From positions 3,100,001 through 3,164,000 of the forward strand of contig JABYQN010000004.1 in the NCBI GenBank assembly GCA_022606135.1: 64,000 bases of DNA, given 5' to 3'. Source of the stretch: Fomes fomentarius. Its lineage: Eukaryota > Basidiomycota > Agaricomycetes > Polyporales > Polyporaceae. The notes beneath the pieces are model-generated. The model was not told the DNA's origin and did not search any database. It saw only the letters and a list, made by a program, of their open reading frames with translations. Positions 13,081-26,230 of this stretch are shown here, piece after piece. The position numbers and the translations under genes are program-made. How positions within the stretch are numbered: position 1 is the first letter of the stretch; every line of letters starts with the position of its first letter.

Positions 13081-14574
13081 AGAGCGAGTGGAAGCAGTGA
13101 GCGCGCAAAGTGTGCGAAGGCGGGCTCCTGAGGAAGACCAGGCGAGATATTATAAGTCTCAAGTCCAGACGAGTATCGCACACACTGCCCTTAGCGTCTC
13201 ATCTCAAACTCAAATGCCTTCGGTGCGCAGGCACCTGGTAGACGGACGCCTGGCCTATCACACGTGCCAGTTGCACGACGGAGCAAGCAAGGTTCCCAAA
13301 GGTGAGTGCCCTCCAAGTTGTCGCCCATGCGCTGACTCGGACATCACAACGCTTCACGACCTGCCGATGTATGTCTCTCTTCAGTGTTTGGTGTGCGGTA
13401 CGTATGAATGCTCTTTTTATCCCGCTCGTCACTCGACCAAAAAGGCGGAATCGTATGTGGATGAGCGCCGCACGAACAAAGTTTCGCTCTCACACGATGC
13501 ACCCAAGAGCATCAGATCGCGGACGCGTTGTTCGAGCCCAGGCTATGCAGAAGCCGTGCATGTGGCCTAGCCTATGACTCACAGCTTCGTGGTAGATATG
13601 CGCTCATTTACAAGGTTGAAGAATCAAGACATCCTGCTTTCATGCTGCCTAGAACAGCGAGAGCGGTGTGCTGAGCCTGCCCTGGAGGACTAGAACATCG
13701 GATGATAATGATAGATGACATGTACACTGGAGGTGTCCGAGGCGGGACTCACTCTGCGGAGTCTGCGCTGTTCATGTTTAGGTTTCACGTACTTGAGAGA
13801 TTGTGAGGATGACATGCCCACTAACATGGGATTCCGTATATCTGAAAGCACATCTTCACGTTCACTCTCAGCCCCAAATCCAACACAGCGTATTGGTTCG
13901 CCTGTGAATATGAGGCAGATATTCGCGACAGTAGCCTAAAGTGTATGTATGGTCGTTCCATATGCAACGAACAACGCTGGACGGACGGTAGGAGGCAGGA
14001 GGACAGTGGAGAAGCTCGAAGAGCATAGCCAACTGACTCTGGGTTACCGGTATCGTGAACGGCGCGTTGCACCCTATGCTCAGGTAGCACTCCGTCATTC
14101 TACGCCGACGTGTATTCATATACATGCCCCCGGACAGAGATTGCAGGCGTGCACAGTCGACATGGGAAGACGGACAGGCAGAATATCGTTCGGAGTGCAT
14201 GCTCGTACTTGTATGTCGGACGGGAAGCTTAAGGAGTGCGGTAAAACAGAGAGAAGCGGGAAGGATAGGAGCACAGGCCGTGCCAAATTGGTAGTCAGAG
14301 AGAAAGTATATGGGACAGTGAGATGGTCGAAAGTGCGCCCTGACCAATAGATATCCATCATCGCTGTACAGAACGAAGTAGCATAGAATGTGAGGGGTAC
14401 GGAAGAGGACATGACCGCCAGAGTTCGCGTCAAGAGAGTCCTGAGTTCAGGACCAGAGAACGTAGAGAACGTACGGGTTCCACTCCAGCGTCGGAGGCGC
14501 AGCTCAGTTCTAGGATGACAGGGTACCATTAGGGAGGGCAGAGTACATCTACCGAGAGCGAGCGGAATGACTAC

Positions 14575-15790
14575 TACTCTGCATCAGGAGTGATAGACAA
14601 GTTGACTCGGTGTTGATCAGTCACAGATATGAGCCACAATGTGATCCCGGCCCACATCGCGTCCTTGGTGGCCTCAGACTGGGCGGCCGGCGCGGAGCCC
14701 CCATCTGCGGCCATCATCCAGACTCGAGTGAAGGAAGTGTTCCAAGAGTACGAAGAGTACGGCGAGGACACCGACGATGAGCAGCATGATGATATCTGCG
14801 GAGTGCGAGGGTCTCCGCTGTCACAGTCTATGAAGGTGCTCGTGAGGTGCACTTAAAGGCGGTCTTCCCCTCATGGTGCTGCCGTCACTCAGCACGAACA
14901 CGACAAACGTCAGTCCAACGATGATGAGCGGCGCACCCAACCAGCCCGTGCTCTCACCCGGGACTTGCCTTTCAGCCAGAGTGTAGTCGATGTCCGGGTC
15001 AATAGAGAAGACGGCGCTGAGCGCACAGCACGCTCAGCCAGGCCAGGAACCAATATGTCGGCTGCCTTGCCCTCGCTGGGTGCGACTACCATGTCAGTAT
15101 AGGAAACGCGCTCGAACGAGAGGGGGACGCACGCGGTGCACTGGCTTAGGAGGCTTGCCGATCGCCATGCCGAAAGGCGCGCCCGCGCTGCGAATGTCAC
15201 GAACGCGATGGAGCGCGTGAACGGTGGCGGACCGTCTGCGCAAGGATGCCTACTTAGCTGGGGAGGCAATGAGGGTGAGCACAGGCACGTTTTTCTCTCT
15301 AGAAGAGGTACGAACAGCATGAGCGATGCACACTACAGCTGGGATTGCCGCGGCGGACCTGATCCAGGCGGGGAGGACGTCGAGGGTGATCTCGTCTGGG
15401 ACGTTGGCAAAACACAGTGATCAAGCGATCTGGGATATGGTGTGCGCGCGCACCTTGTGCGAAGCCGTAGCGGAGGGCGAAGGCGACCATGAGCATGGAA
15501 CTGACGATGAAGGCTAGCTTGCTCCCGTAGAGGGTGTGAGTGAGAGTGCGAGTGTGCTAGCTTTGTGAGACTACGACTGGGGTACGCACAGCTGTATGCA
15601 GCTAAAACTCCTGATCTGTATGTCTCCTCTGCTTCGAGTCTGTTGAATGCTCGTAGCGATTGACTGTACATCTCACCTGGTTGATACTTGAGTTCTCCTA
15701 TTAGCCCCACGTGTGATGTCCCGCGAACAGCGTCATCGCACGTGAGACCTCTTAGATGTCCTGCTTGTGTGAGAGATGAAGGATGGCAGA
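14575..15790 (-). pseudogene. MFS (DHA2-type) drug exporter relic, unit 2
   Basis: Minus-strand fragments match the exporter at 31128-33640. They include FIVSSMLMVAFALRYGFAQ (about 15430-15510), ITLDVLPAW-like sequence (about 15365-15395) and the following exons to about 14740. There a deletion joins the helix after the central loop directly to a C-terminal piece (KDAMWAGITLWLISV, about 14620-14690). The region encoding TM8 to TM12 is missing and several stops are present. First exons also absent. Confidence 0.75.
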
Positions 15791-15865
15791 GGTCGGAAAT
15801 CAAGCAAGTGGGTTGTCGAGCACTGCCGAACTACTGAGCTATACGGTAGATGCAGGCCCTGGCTC

Positions 15866-17381
15866 TGGGGATGGGCAGCGCCCGCCTTAGCGAGCTTAGC
15901 CGGCGTCCGGGCGTCTAGGAGCCGCGTAACACTCGGATAGATGTCAGGACTCTTATCTCCCAAGTGATTACACGGCCCCTCATCGGCATGGAAAAACTCC
16001 GCTCGCTTACGGCGGGACGATGGTACATGGCTTGTACAGCAGATCCCACCTCTTATTCCTCACCATATCATTTATCAAGTTGCGCGATTGATACAGAAGG
16101 ATATATTCTACAACAATGCCTGACCGATTGTCATCATGTGGAATAGCACCGAAGACATGGACGAACAAACATATCGAGCATATAAGCGCGCATTTTGGCC
16201 TCCTGTGCCATGCAGAATGACATCTGAGTCTACATTGTACTACACAAAAATCTTGCAGCAGAAGATGTATCTCATTAATTCATCAGTAAACAAGGATAAT
16301 GGATGCAATTCATCCCTTACTCCTATTCCTACCCCTCTCAGTCTCTCACCAGTACATCGGACGACGGAGCTGTTAAACTTCCGGACTACCAGCTGTGCTC
16401 GGACCGGAGTTGTATACACTTGTTTATGGTCATATGATTAGATAGGCTGTGTTCCTACTTACCATTTATGGTTTTCTTTGTTCTCCTACTGTACTTTCCC
16501 ATGACCATATGGTTACTGTGCATTCCTGTGCGTACCAGTGCGTTCTACACTGCACTGGACTCTTCTAGACCTTATGTCTGACTCATGCTATGACTGTATC
16601 TGACTCATACGCCGATACGGACTCTGACTCATCGTCTTATGGCTACATGTGACTGCTTCATTCGCTGACTCATGGACTCATTCCTCATGTATAAAAGCAG
16701 TCCCTTCTTCGCCTCTGCTCTTCAGTCGTTCGCTCACTGACTGAAGAGTAAGTCTCTTACCTACATATGCTCTACTACTTCTTACTGACTTAGTACTTGT
16801 AGTCCCTCTCTGTTGTGACTTACAGGTACTTCACTATGCAATAGAGTCGTTCGCTCACTGACTGAAGATCCCTCTCTGTTGTGACTTACAGTCGCTCCTC
16901 GCCTTACAGGTTCAGAGTTCATCAGGAGCCTCTCCGAGTCAGGCTGCCTCCACCTGCACTTCGAGGAACCCCAGATTGAAGCCTACAGCAGAGCACCAGA
17001 GGTGCAAATTGAGGAGGCCCAGGCCACAACTACGACGTGAGAGGTGACTACAAACATCATGGAGGCAAGTCCGAGTCCTCATGGCAGGTCTGGCATTGAA
17101 GACTCATGTTCAACGAATGTCCAAGTACCTGCTATGACTTCTATACTCCGGCACATGAATGATTGTTGTGTCTACGTCTAGATGTGGATGTTGCACTTCA
17201 GGAATACTGTTGCGTATCACTGCACAGTGAGGACCGTTGATCCTGGTTGGAGTTTGAACAATGGACCACTGAATCCGGTATATCTCGCTTAGATGTGAGG
17301 AAAGGAGTTATCTCTCCTCGTTTCGTGGGCGCTTGGACCCGTGTGAACTGGACACCGGCTAACGGGCGCTGCCCATCCCCA
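15866..17381. mobile_element. DNA element with inverted termini, 7-bp target duplication
   Basis: The ends are inverted copies of TGGGGATGGGCAGCGCCCG; after an indel the similarity continues for about 15 more bases (TTAGCCGG-like). CTGGCTC flanks both ends (15859-15865 and 17382-17388), a 7-bp target-site duplication. Unit 1 shows the uninterrupted site near 8695-8710. Without the nested solo LTR (16371-16924 plus its 5-bp duplication) the element is about 957 bp. I see no transposase, so it is probably a non-autonomous TIR element. The superfamily is uncertain. Confidence 0.75.
16371..16924 (+). repeat. Solo copia LTR (family 1)
   Basis: 554 bp, TG...CA ends, same length as the LTRs of elements A, B and C and closely similar to them. 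Flanked by a perfect 5-bp duplication GGAGC (16366-16370 and 16925-16929). No internal element sequence is attached, so it arose by LTR-LTR recombination after insertion into the DNA element 15866-17381. It carries the intron-like segment at 16748-16802 and the intronless second copy downstream, as in the other LTRs. Confidence 0.95.
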
Positions 17382-19059
17382 CTGGCTCGCAGTCGCGCTC
17401 TCGTGAAGCTTCAAGCGCTCACTGCGAAGTTGCCGGGTCAATGGCCCGACAGTTTCCTGGGCGGCTGTCAAGCTACTGACTTATGCTCCTAACCTCAGTG
17501 AGTCCACGGCCCTCAGCTCGCTAGCCCGTCTGTGCCGCACTCTCCCCACGACACTGGTGCAGCCGGGTTTGCCATTCTCCCAGTTGGTATTCGAATCCCA
17601 CTCAAGGCTCTTGCCCCTCGCGTCGATCTAGATGCACATTTATTGACTACCCTCACAAACGATTGGCCTGCTGCACACACATGAGCGGTATTGTGGATGT
17701 GCGCTAACGGCTCCTGGAATGCCTGTACATCGACTCTCTACATCTCTTGTACTTCCTCCACACTTCGCCTTGATTGCCTTTCGTCCGCATCACTAACCTC
17801 TCATAATTTCTATCAGATGCCAGACACAGATACCCTTTGACGGCTACGCTGCTCGTCCCTTCGTTCTATCTCCGTTTTCTCGGACGCTGCTGGCTTTCAA
17901 CACTCCTCGACTGCAGACACGTATTATCGACACATCCGAGCACGCATTCGCGTTGTTAAGTGCTCCACATTACGCCTTCCTCCGCCGCGGCTTGCACCCG
18001 AGCATATTGCCAAATATGTGGCCAGATCTGTCCTCCGCGAGCCGAAGCCTCACCATCATCCCTTCTCGTACAGCAAACACCGTCCAGGAAGGACTTGAGT
18101 GAGCGAACCCCGCTTTTGAAAAGTGCCTCAGGGAGAGGGCAAGTGGAGAGGACAGCAAGCGGTCATGTCACAGGTACGTATCGCACAGCAGGCCCATTCG
18201 CCATATCTATATATCATTCTCATCTGCTTTCAACTGTTCACTTAGATGACCAATTTGGCGCCGCAATGATGTGAGCGCAATACGAGACGCGATCCGAGGA
18301 CAAGGAGCACCGAGGTCTGACAAGCACAGAGTGGGTTTGCAGCGCAGAGTTTGAGTCGGGTGCGCAGTGCTTCTGAGACACGACCATCTATCCTCTCTAC
18401 CCCCACTACGCCGCAGGCAAGTATGGAATGGACTAGAACAAGGCCAGTACCAGAATGAACTACATGCCATCTTGCGTCGGGCCCCGGACTCCGAGTCTGA
18501 CTCGCACCCAATGCTCCCCTCCAGCCTAGAACCATCCACCGCTCGAGGGCTTGATCTTGTCTTCAATCTCTACCGCCTGCTCCATTGGCTGCCGTAACAT
18601 CAATTTGATGATCAGATATATCTGAGGTGAAATCGCAAGAACGCAGAAGAACAGTAATCCCATTGGGACGTAGAACGCCCCGGACACAACAGCCATTTCA
18701 ACTGATACAACACACCCAGATCGAGTTAAGCCAGTACGTACCGCAATGTGCTGTGCTGCTCTTAACACTAACAACAGCTTCAACATCTACCCGTGCGCAC
18801 AGCACATACTCGCTCACTTGGTTCGGCACTCTACTCAGTGTCGGCGGATCGCATTGTTCGTGAAGACGACCGTCTGGCGCCCCGGGAACCTCGTGACGCA
18901 TGCAAGAACGACGTACTGGGTAGGGGTCAAGCTAGAGAGTAGTCGTGGACCCCGGGGTCACGTATTTGTGTCGACTCAGTCCACGCTGTGTGAGCTGGTG
19001 ACGCGCCAATGCGGAGTCCCTCTCCGAGTCTCGACGCCACTACAGGACATTGCTTGGAG

Positions 19060-20085
19060 TGGGGACAGGCAGCGCCCGCTAGCCGACGGACAGCTTACTT
19101 AAGAAGATGAGCCTCTGATGGACATTATCTCTCTCGTTGATAAAGGATCATGTCATCTTATCTAGTCTTATCTCTGTCCTGAGTTCGATAACCGAGATGC
19201 AATCAAGAGACTGAGGCCTCACAGATGGTCATGTCCCCCTTACACCATTCATTAGCATTTAATATGCCCTACAGCACTTGTAATCGACCACGGGTGTTCC
19301 CAGGAGCGTCCAGAATATCGATGTTATGCTACGATCAGAATATGGCCATGGCATGTTCACATTCTGGCTGTTCTGCTTGCAGAGCATGGAGCAGTGGCAA
19401 TGCCTCGGGTCGTGCTAGTCGTAGCCCAGCCTCTCCCGCTCGGCTCTTCCAATCAACTTACAGCACGCCCAGGTATTAAGCATAGAAGATAGACCATAAT
19501 GTTAGCGTCATGTCTGCGCATTCTTTCTGTCTCTTGCAAAGGGTAATGCTGTAGGATCCGAAGTAGTGAGCACTATGAGTGCTGCATTCAGACGAGCGCC
19601 TAATGCACCTCTGAGGCGCCTGCCCTTGGAATCGCACTTGACTTGCAGTCCGCCCTTGCTCGAAATCTGCCCAACAAACACATTTGGACGTACTTTTGTA
19701 ACCAAATGCTTGACTTGTTCGGGCTACATTTTTGATTATCCCTCAGTAATGCCTGATTCTCCACCCATGCACCACCAGATGTCCATAAGCCAGTCAACAA
19801 ACACAAAATCGGCTCCGAACGATTTGTTGTAGATCATAGTAAGAAACTATCTGAGGCAATTTGGAGACCGATAAAAGATGATTACGGACTGCAGACATTC
19901 ATACCACCGACATAGTGAACTTCAGCGTCTCTTCCTGGTCTCTCCACCATCTAATCTACAATCTGGGTCATTAGATACGACGGCATATTGGCGGCATCTC
20001 GGCGGCTTCCACTATCTCCCATCAGCGACCAGGAGACGCTGGGCCGCGCGCTAAAGGGCATTTGGCAGAGGGTTGCCGGTCCCCA
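19060..20085. mobile_element. Second DNA element with related termini, 7-bp target duplication
   Basis: Starts TGGGGACAGGCAGCGCCCG, related to the termini of the element at 15866. It ends in an inverted, more diverged copy (TGCCGGTCCCCA). CTTGGAG is duplicated at 19053-19059 and 20086-20092; unit 1 has the empty site near 10410-10420 (GCTGGAGCC). Length 1026 bp. No transposase recognised. A short minus-strand frame near 19740-19840 is open but too short to interpret. Probably non-autonomous. Confidence 0.7.
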
Positions 20086-21379
20086 CTTGGAGCCCTCTCG
20101 AGTGCTGTGCGCCACGTGTACAGCTAGCGTACGGCTCGGGGTACCTCAGGGAGATTGTCGTAGCCGCATCGAAATCTTCGAGTGCAGCGGGACCGAAGGT
20201 TCGCCTCAAGCCTGCGGACTGGTCGGGTTTCCCACTCCTGTTCGTCTCGCAGGCTGGCTGGGCTCCTCTATCGCTCTGTCCCCTTGGTCGCAGTGCCCCC
20301 GCTCGTCTTTCTCAGTCTTGTGTTCTTAATATACAGCGACGGCTCCGGCGGTCGTTGGAAGGATAGTATAGGAATATTGATATTGAGTCGACGATTGAGT
20401 TCATTGCCCTCCCCTGTCTCATGAGTATGTAGGTAGCATCGCCGAGTGATAAATCCACTCCAAAGGATAGGTACATATTAGTCCTGTGTTTATACTTCAT
20501 GCTCGCACCGCAGCCTGCGCATGTTAATGGCTTATGTCACCCCGCACAGCAGTGTTCATACACGCTTTTCGCTTGCGCCTGCACATTTGTGCTTCGTATC
20601 CATCCTCATATGCCAATGGCAGCTTGAAGACATCTTGTGAGGGTGGAAGTTCTTGACATTAACAGTCTTCCTCATGACGCATACGGGGAGTCTTCCCGGT
20701 ATCTTTGGAGAGCATATATCTTCAACAGAAACCAGATCAGGAGCCGGACTCTCGCACGGTGACCAGTGTTGTATGTGTTTAGTGTTTGTTGTATTCGGAG
20801 GCTTCACACCATTCAGACGAGGTAGGATCGTCAGATCGCGAGATGGTTCTGGTAGGAGTTATTCTATCAATTGTATCAGACGTAGAATGAGTGCAAAGCA
20901 ACATATAGGGGAAAGATACTGCATTGAAAACATCGGCACGAGCCCTTGGGAGTATGTACACAGAGACGCGAAGGGGATATGTAACATAACACGACGATGG
21001 ACAGACATCATAGGAAGGTAAGGGACATACAAGACAGGATATCAGGACGGACACTGTACATCGAGCAAACACATATATCGTACATGGCTGGCACAAAGAG
21101 ACGTGAGCTATAGCTGAGAGAGGTGAGGAGGTCATTAGAAAAGCTGAACATATGTGGAAGGTGATAGCAGAACCTCGGAGCCCTATCGATGATATGCGGG
21201 AATGTGGGATGGAGTGAAACGTCAATCTGAAATCGGGTTGACTGTGAAATATGTAACGGGTGAGTTATGCTCTGGCGGGCAATACTGGCTCCGAACCTAG
21301 ACAACTGGAGTGAGAAGTAGTCAGCTGCAACAACGACGCACGTACCATTTTTGACCAGCGGACCCAGCAGCGACCTAGA

Positions 21380-22959
21380 TTACGATGGAATACTCGGATT
21401 AGATGAGAGCGAGGGTGCAGCTGGGCTAGGAGACTGGGAATGCGAGGGAGGAAGCGGGATGTTCTCTGCCCCTGAGCTCGATTGGTCTCCGTTGTCCTCG
21501 CCTGTATCGTCATCATCACTTGATGGAGCCTCGTCCTCCCCATCATCCCAACCGAGAGCCTTGTCAACCTCAGTTGTTGTGCACCAGAGCAGATCCGAAT
21601 CTACAATGGACGGTTGGTGTGAAGGTCCGCGAAGGACGGAACAGAAATGCATACCTTGTCCATCCAATAATGCGACATTGATCGCAGCGCGCAGGTCGAC
21701 GTGCAAGCGGGTCGCTATCTCCGCCCTCCACCACTCCGGGTCGCTATCTCCGCCCTCCACCACTCCTCATCATACTGTGACAGGTCGTTCTCATAAAATT
21801 CGACCAACAGAAGACGGAGGGCTGAAAGCGCGCAGAGACTGTCTATCAACTCGCTGCAACCAAGGACGTTATCCAAGAAGCAGTCCCTGTTGACGTCATA
21901 TGAATATCCCCTGTCATCCGGAAGCTCCAAAGGATGGAACCGAATGGTGACTTGTGGGAGACCTGCGTTGATCTGTGCGGGAAGAGAGCCGAGGAAAGTG
22001 AGAAGGGGCTGGATCCGCCACGCCTCGGACTCGGTCGCAACCTCAGGCGGATCCGCAGCTGACACGTTGCATGCGACAAGCAAGTGCTGCAGTTGTCCAA
22101 GTGACTGAATCAAGCCCATAGTAGTCCCTATATGCGCTCTCAGTTCGTGACAACACAGCTTGTTCTATAGCTTACCTGAGATACCGCGTTCCACATACAA
22201 TCCCAGGTGTGTGATAGAGTCTGGAAATAGGAGCGGCGGAAACGCCATGGACGGAGCCCAATTCTAGCGTACATATCAACACCATTGCATATTATCACAC
22301 TCTGCAATGATGCGACACACCCATAATACAAGCATTCTCAGATTGGTGAAAGGAGAGGGTTGATCATGCAAGAGAGCGAGAACATTTTTGGGGATATGAA
22401 CAGTTTCACTGGCAGCGTCCAGCCTAAGCTTCTGCAGCAGTGGAAGAGTGTACAGGAAGTTAAGAACGGAAGCACAGCAGCCCTGCTCGAGCTCTGTTCC
22501 AAAATGGGTGAGGTCCCGATTGCGCCACGGGTATAGGATGTGATTGGCATATCGAGACGGAAACACCTTCCACGAAATGTGCAAGAGGTCGACGCGGATA
22601 CAATTCCTGAGCAGTTGGGGATTCAGCAACCGGGGAAACCCCATATATTCCCTTTTGACCAGAGCAATTTTCACTCCAAGAACGAGGTCGGCCAGGTGTG
22701 GTGCGTCGGAGAGTGTCCTTAAAAGGAGGTCGAGCTGGGACGCCGAACAGATCTCAATGTCGCGGAAGAGGTTGTGCTGAGTGCGCGGGAGCCAATCGTA
22801 GCAGACGGCGGCCGTCTGGCACCAAGTTCGATAGGACGTTCCATGTAGCCAATTTGTATCCGGTTCCTCGTAGCATGCATCGATCACATGCTCACATATT
22901 TCGATTGGAAGATGGCTGGTGTCCATGCCATGGCGGAGGGGTGTGGATTGGTAGAGCAT
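21380..22959 (-). pseudogene. F-box/LRR-like protein, array copy 3 (broken)
   Basis: Same exon layout as the intact copies: complement of 21380-21600, 21655-22127, 22176-22263 and 22321-22959. Exon 3 is 473 nt instead of 444 because 29 bases (21709-21737) are repeated at once (21738-21766). The 29-nt gain shifts the frame and ends the protein shortly after WWRAEIATR. The rest of exon 3 and exon 4 remain open in their original frame, so this is a single, probably recent lesion. The in-frame ATG at 23076 is upstream of the conserved start and is not used in the other copies. A truncated F-box protein could still be made. Confidence 0.8.
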
Positions 22960-24469
22960 AGAGTGAATGGAAGCAGTGAGCGGGCAAAGTGTACGAAGGC
23001 GGGCTCCTGAGGAAGACCAGGCGAGATACCATAAGTCTGAAGTCCAGACGAGTATCGCACGCACTGCCCTTGGCATCTCATCTCAAACTCAAATGCCTTC
23101 GGTGCACAGGCACCTTGTAGACGGACGCCTGGCCTGCCAGTCGCACGACGGCGAACAGAGAGTAAGCAAGAATGTTTCCAAAGCCGACCGTCGACTGTTG
23201 TCGCCCATGTGCTGACTCGGACATTACACTGATTATCAGGCTTCAAGGCCTACCGATGTCTATCTCGCACTGTCCAGTGTTTGGTGTCCGATACATATCA
23301 ATTTTATTTTTATCCCGCCCATCTTTCGCCCGAAGATTGTATGTAGATGGGTTCCACATGAACAAGGCTTCGCTGTCGCACGATGCACCCAAGAGCATCA
23401 GATCGCGGACACGTTACTCACAGCTTCGTGGTAGATACGCGCCCATCTACAAGGTTCAAGAATCAAGACGTCCTGCTCAACACGAGATGCGTAGAGCCAC
23501 GAGAGCGGCGTACTGAGCCTGCCATGGAGGACTAGAACGGATGATAGATGACAAAAGGGCAGATGACGGTCAGGCTGGAGGCGTCCGAGGTGAGATTCAC
23601 TCTGCGGAGTCTGCGCTGTTCAGGTTTCGCGTACTTGAGAGACATCGTGAGGATGACATGCTCACTAAGATGGGAATCCGGATATCTGGAAGCGAATATT
23701 CAAGTTCACTCTCGGAACCAAATCGAACACAGCAAGTTGGTTCACCTTCGAACACGAGACAAATGATTGCGACAGTAGCCTAAAGGTAAGATATAAGGTT
23801 ATTCCATATGCAATGAAGAACGCTGGATGGACGGTAGGAGGCAAGAGGATACTGGAGATACCCGAACAGTGTAGCGAACTGAGCCTGGGTACCGTGAACG
23901 GTGCACTGTATCCTGTGCTCAGGAAGCACCCCGTTGTTCCACACCGACGCGTATCCATTCACATACATGCCTCCGCACAGAGATTGCAGGGGTGCACAGT
24001 TGAAGAACAGGCAGCGTATCGTAGGAGAGCGTGCTCGTACTTGTACCTTGGGAGGGAGCTTGAGAAGTGCGATAAGACAAAGAGAGGCAGGAAGGAGAGG
24101 AGTGCAAGTGCTAGACTGGCAGTTAAAGAGGAAGTATAGAGCACAGCGAAATGCGCCCCAACGGATAGGTGCACATCATCGCTGTGCAGAACAGAGTAGC
24201 AAGACCGTGAGAGGTACAGGAGAGTCCATGACCGCCAGAGTTCGCATCAAAAGAGAGTCCTGAGTTTAGGACCAGAGAACGGAACGCAGAGGACGTACGG
24301 GTTCCGCTCTTCCGTTTTTCCACTAGTACTATTAACTCCACTGTGAGTCAGATCTCGCGTCGGAGGCGCAGCTCGGTTCTAGGATGACAGGGAACCATTA
24401 GGGAGGGCAGAGTACATCTACCGAGAGCGAACGGAAAGGTAAAACACTCATCAGGAGTAATAGACAAGC

Positions 24470-26230
24470 TTGCTCGGTGTTGCAATCACAGAAATGAGTC
24501 ACATCGCGTCCTTTGTGGCCCCAGACTGGGTGTCCTGCGCAGAGTCCCTGTCTGCGGCCAGCATCGCATCATACGCGATGGTGGAGACCGAGCCCGAACG
24601 CCGTACCGAGCTGGGTGAGGGTGTGGAAGAGGGCGCCGCTGAGGGACTGCTCGTGCGGGAGGCAGAAGTTATCGACGAGGAGCGTGCCGGAGGCGAAGAC
24701 AAAGTCCGCGCTGAAGACGGAGATGATGATAGCGGGAAGCAGAAGGCCCAGTAGGAGGCTGAGGGGACGATGACTGCAAAGGTAACGTTTGCGGCTGCCG
24801 TGAAGAGCGTTCTACTCATTGTCGGAGTGGTGAGGGTTTCGGACGGGACGTGGGTGGGCGGATGCGAGGAAGGTGGAGGGCGTGAGATGCATGAAGGATT
24901 ACATCTCCGCGCCCTATTACGAGCACCATGGACACATTGCACAGCACGCCGACGACTAACATGGGCAGGAGCGGCACCATCATCAGGTTTGGGCTCAAGG
25001 CTTGGTAGTCTTGGTAGTATGACTAGAGCGCTGTGAGTGGGCAACACTGCACAAGCACTCGAGATGAAGATGAATACTTGGATCCAATGAACTACTCAAA
25101 CGAGCATCATTCGAAGCACACGATGATGAGCATCAACCGCGAGCTTTCTTTCCGGATCGACACCGGCAGGGGCGGAGGGGGTGTCCACTGGCAAGACGCA
25201 TCGTCTGGATCCAGACTCGTGTGGAGGAAGCATTCCCAAAGGACGAAGAGCACGGCGAGGACACCAACGATGAGCAGCGCGATGATATCTGCGGAGTGCG
25301 AGGGTCTCCACTGTCACAATCTATGAAGGTGCTCGTGAGGTGCACTTACAGCCGGTCTTCCCTTCATTGAGCGCGGTGCTGCCGTCGCTCGGCACGAACA
25401 CGATGGACTTCGACAGAACGGTGATGAGCGGCGCACCCAACCAGCCCGTGCTCTCACCCGGGACTTGCCTTTCAGCCAGAGTGTAGTCGATGTCCGGGTC
25501 AATAGAGAAGACGCCGCCAAGTGCACAGCGTGCTCAGCCCGGCCAGGAACCAGAACGTCGGCTGCCTTGCCCTCGCTGGGTGCGACTACTATGTCAGTAT
25601 AGGAAACGCGCTCGAACGGGAGGGGAACGCACGCGGTGCGCTGGCTTAGGAGGCCGCGTATGACGTTGCCGATCGTCATACAGAAAGGCGTTCCCGCGCT
25701 GCGAGCGTCGCAAATGCGATGGAGCGCGTGGGCGGCGGCGGACCGTCTGCGCAAGGATGCCTAGCTGAGGACGCAATGAGGGTGAGCACAGGCACGTTCT
25801 TCGCTCTAGATGATACACACTACAGCTGGGATTGCCGCGGCGGACCTGATCCAGGCGCGGAGGATGTCGAGGGTGATCTCGTCTAGGACGTTGGCGAAAC
25901 ACAGTGAGCAAGTGACCTGGGACACAGTGTGCGCGCCCCTTGCGCGAAGCCGCAAGCAAGGGCGAAGGCAACCATGAGCACAGAACCGACAGTGAAGGTC
26001 AGCTTGCGCCCGTAGGTGAAGCTTAAGGATAGTGTGACACTGAGACTGAGGATCTATGCACGATCGTATGCACCTGAGTGCTTCTGTGTCTGTCTCCTGC
26101 TCCACTCTGGATCCCTAGGATACTCATTAGTAACGGTTGACTTACCTGGTTGACACTTGAAGTCATCCGCCCCGCGTGCGATGTGCCGCGAGCAGAGTCA
26201 TCACACGTCGGCCTCTTAGGTGTCGTGCCT
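24470..26230 (-). pseudogene. MFS (DHA2-type) drug exporter relic, unit 3
   Basis: Minus-strand pieces follow the order of the intact gene. They include TLDILRAWIRSAAAIPAVV (about 25810-25870), IIALLIVGVLAVLFVLWE (about 25240-25295), FTAAANVTFAVIVPSASYW (about 24735-24805) and a C-terminal GATKDAM piece (about 24500). In-frame stops and frameshifts are frequent and the first two exons are missing. It is the longest of the three relics but not functional. Confidence 0.8.

Larger units (their letters stand above)
10451..20092. repeat. Array unit 2, enlarged by insertions
   Basis: Same order as unit 1. Extra length comes from two inverted-terminus elements (15866-17381, 19060-20085) and a solo LTR inside the first of them. 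The empty insertion sites can be read in unit 1 (near 8700 and 10410). F-box starts in units 1 and 2 are 7548 bp apart, in units 2 and 3 9879 bp apart. Confidence 0.75.

Noticed and set aside
16748..16802. LTR 55-nt segment as an inserted mini-element instead of an intron
   Set aside because: No target duplication or inverted ends; borders are GTAAGT and TAG with a branch-like motif, and the same design recurs in a diverged LTR. Intron is the simpler reading.
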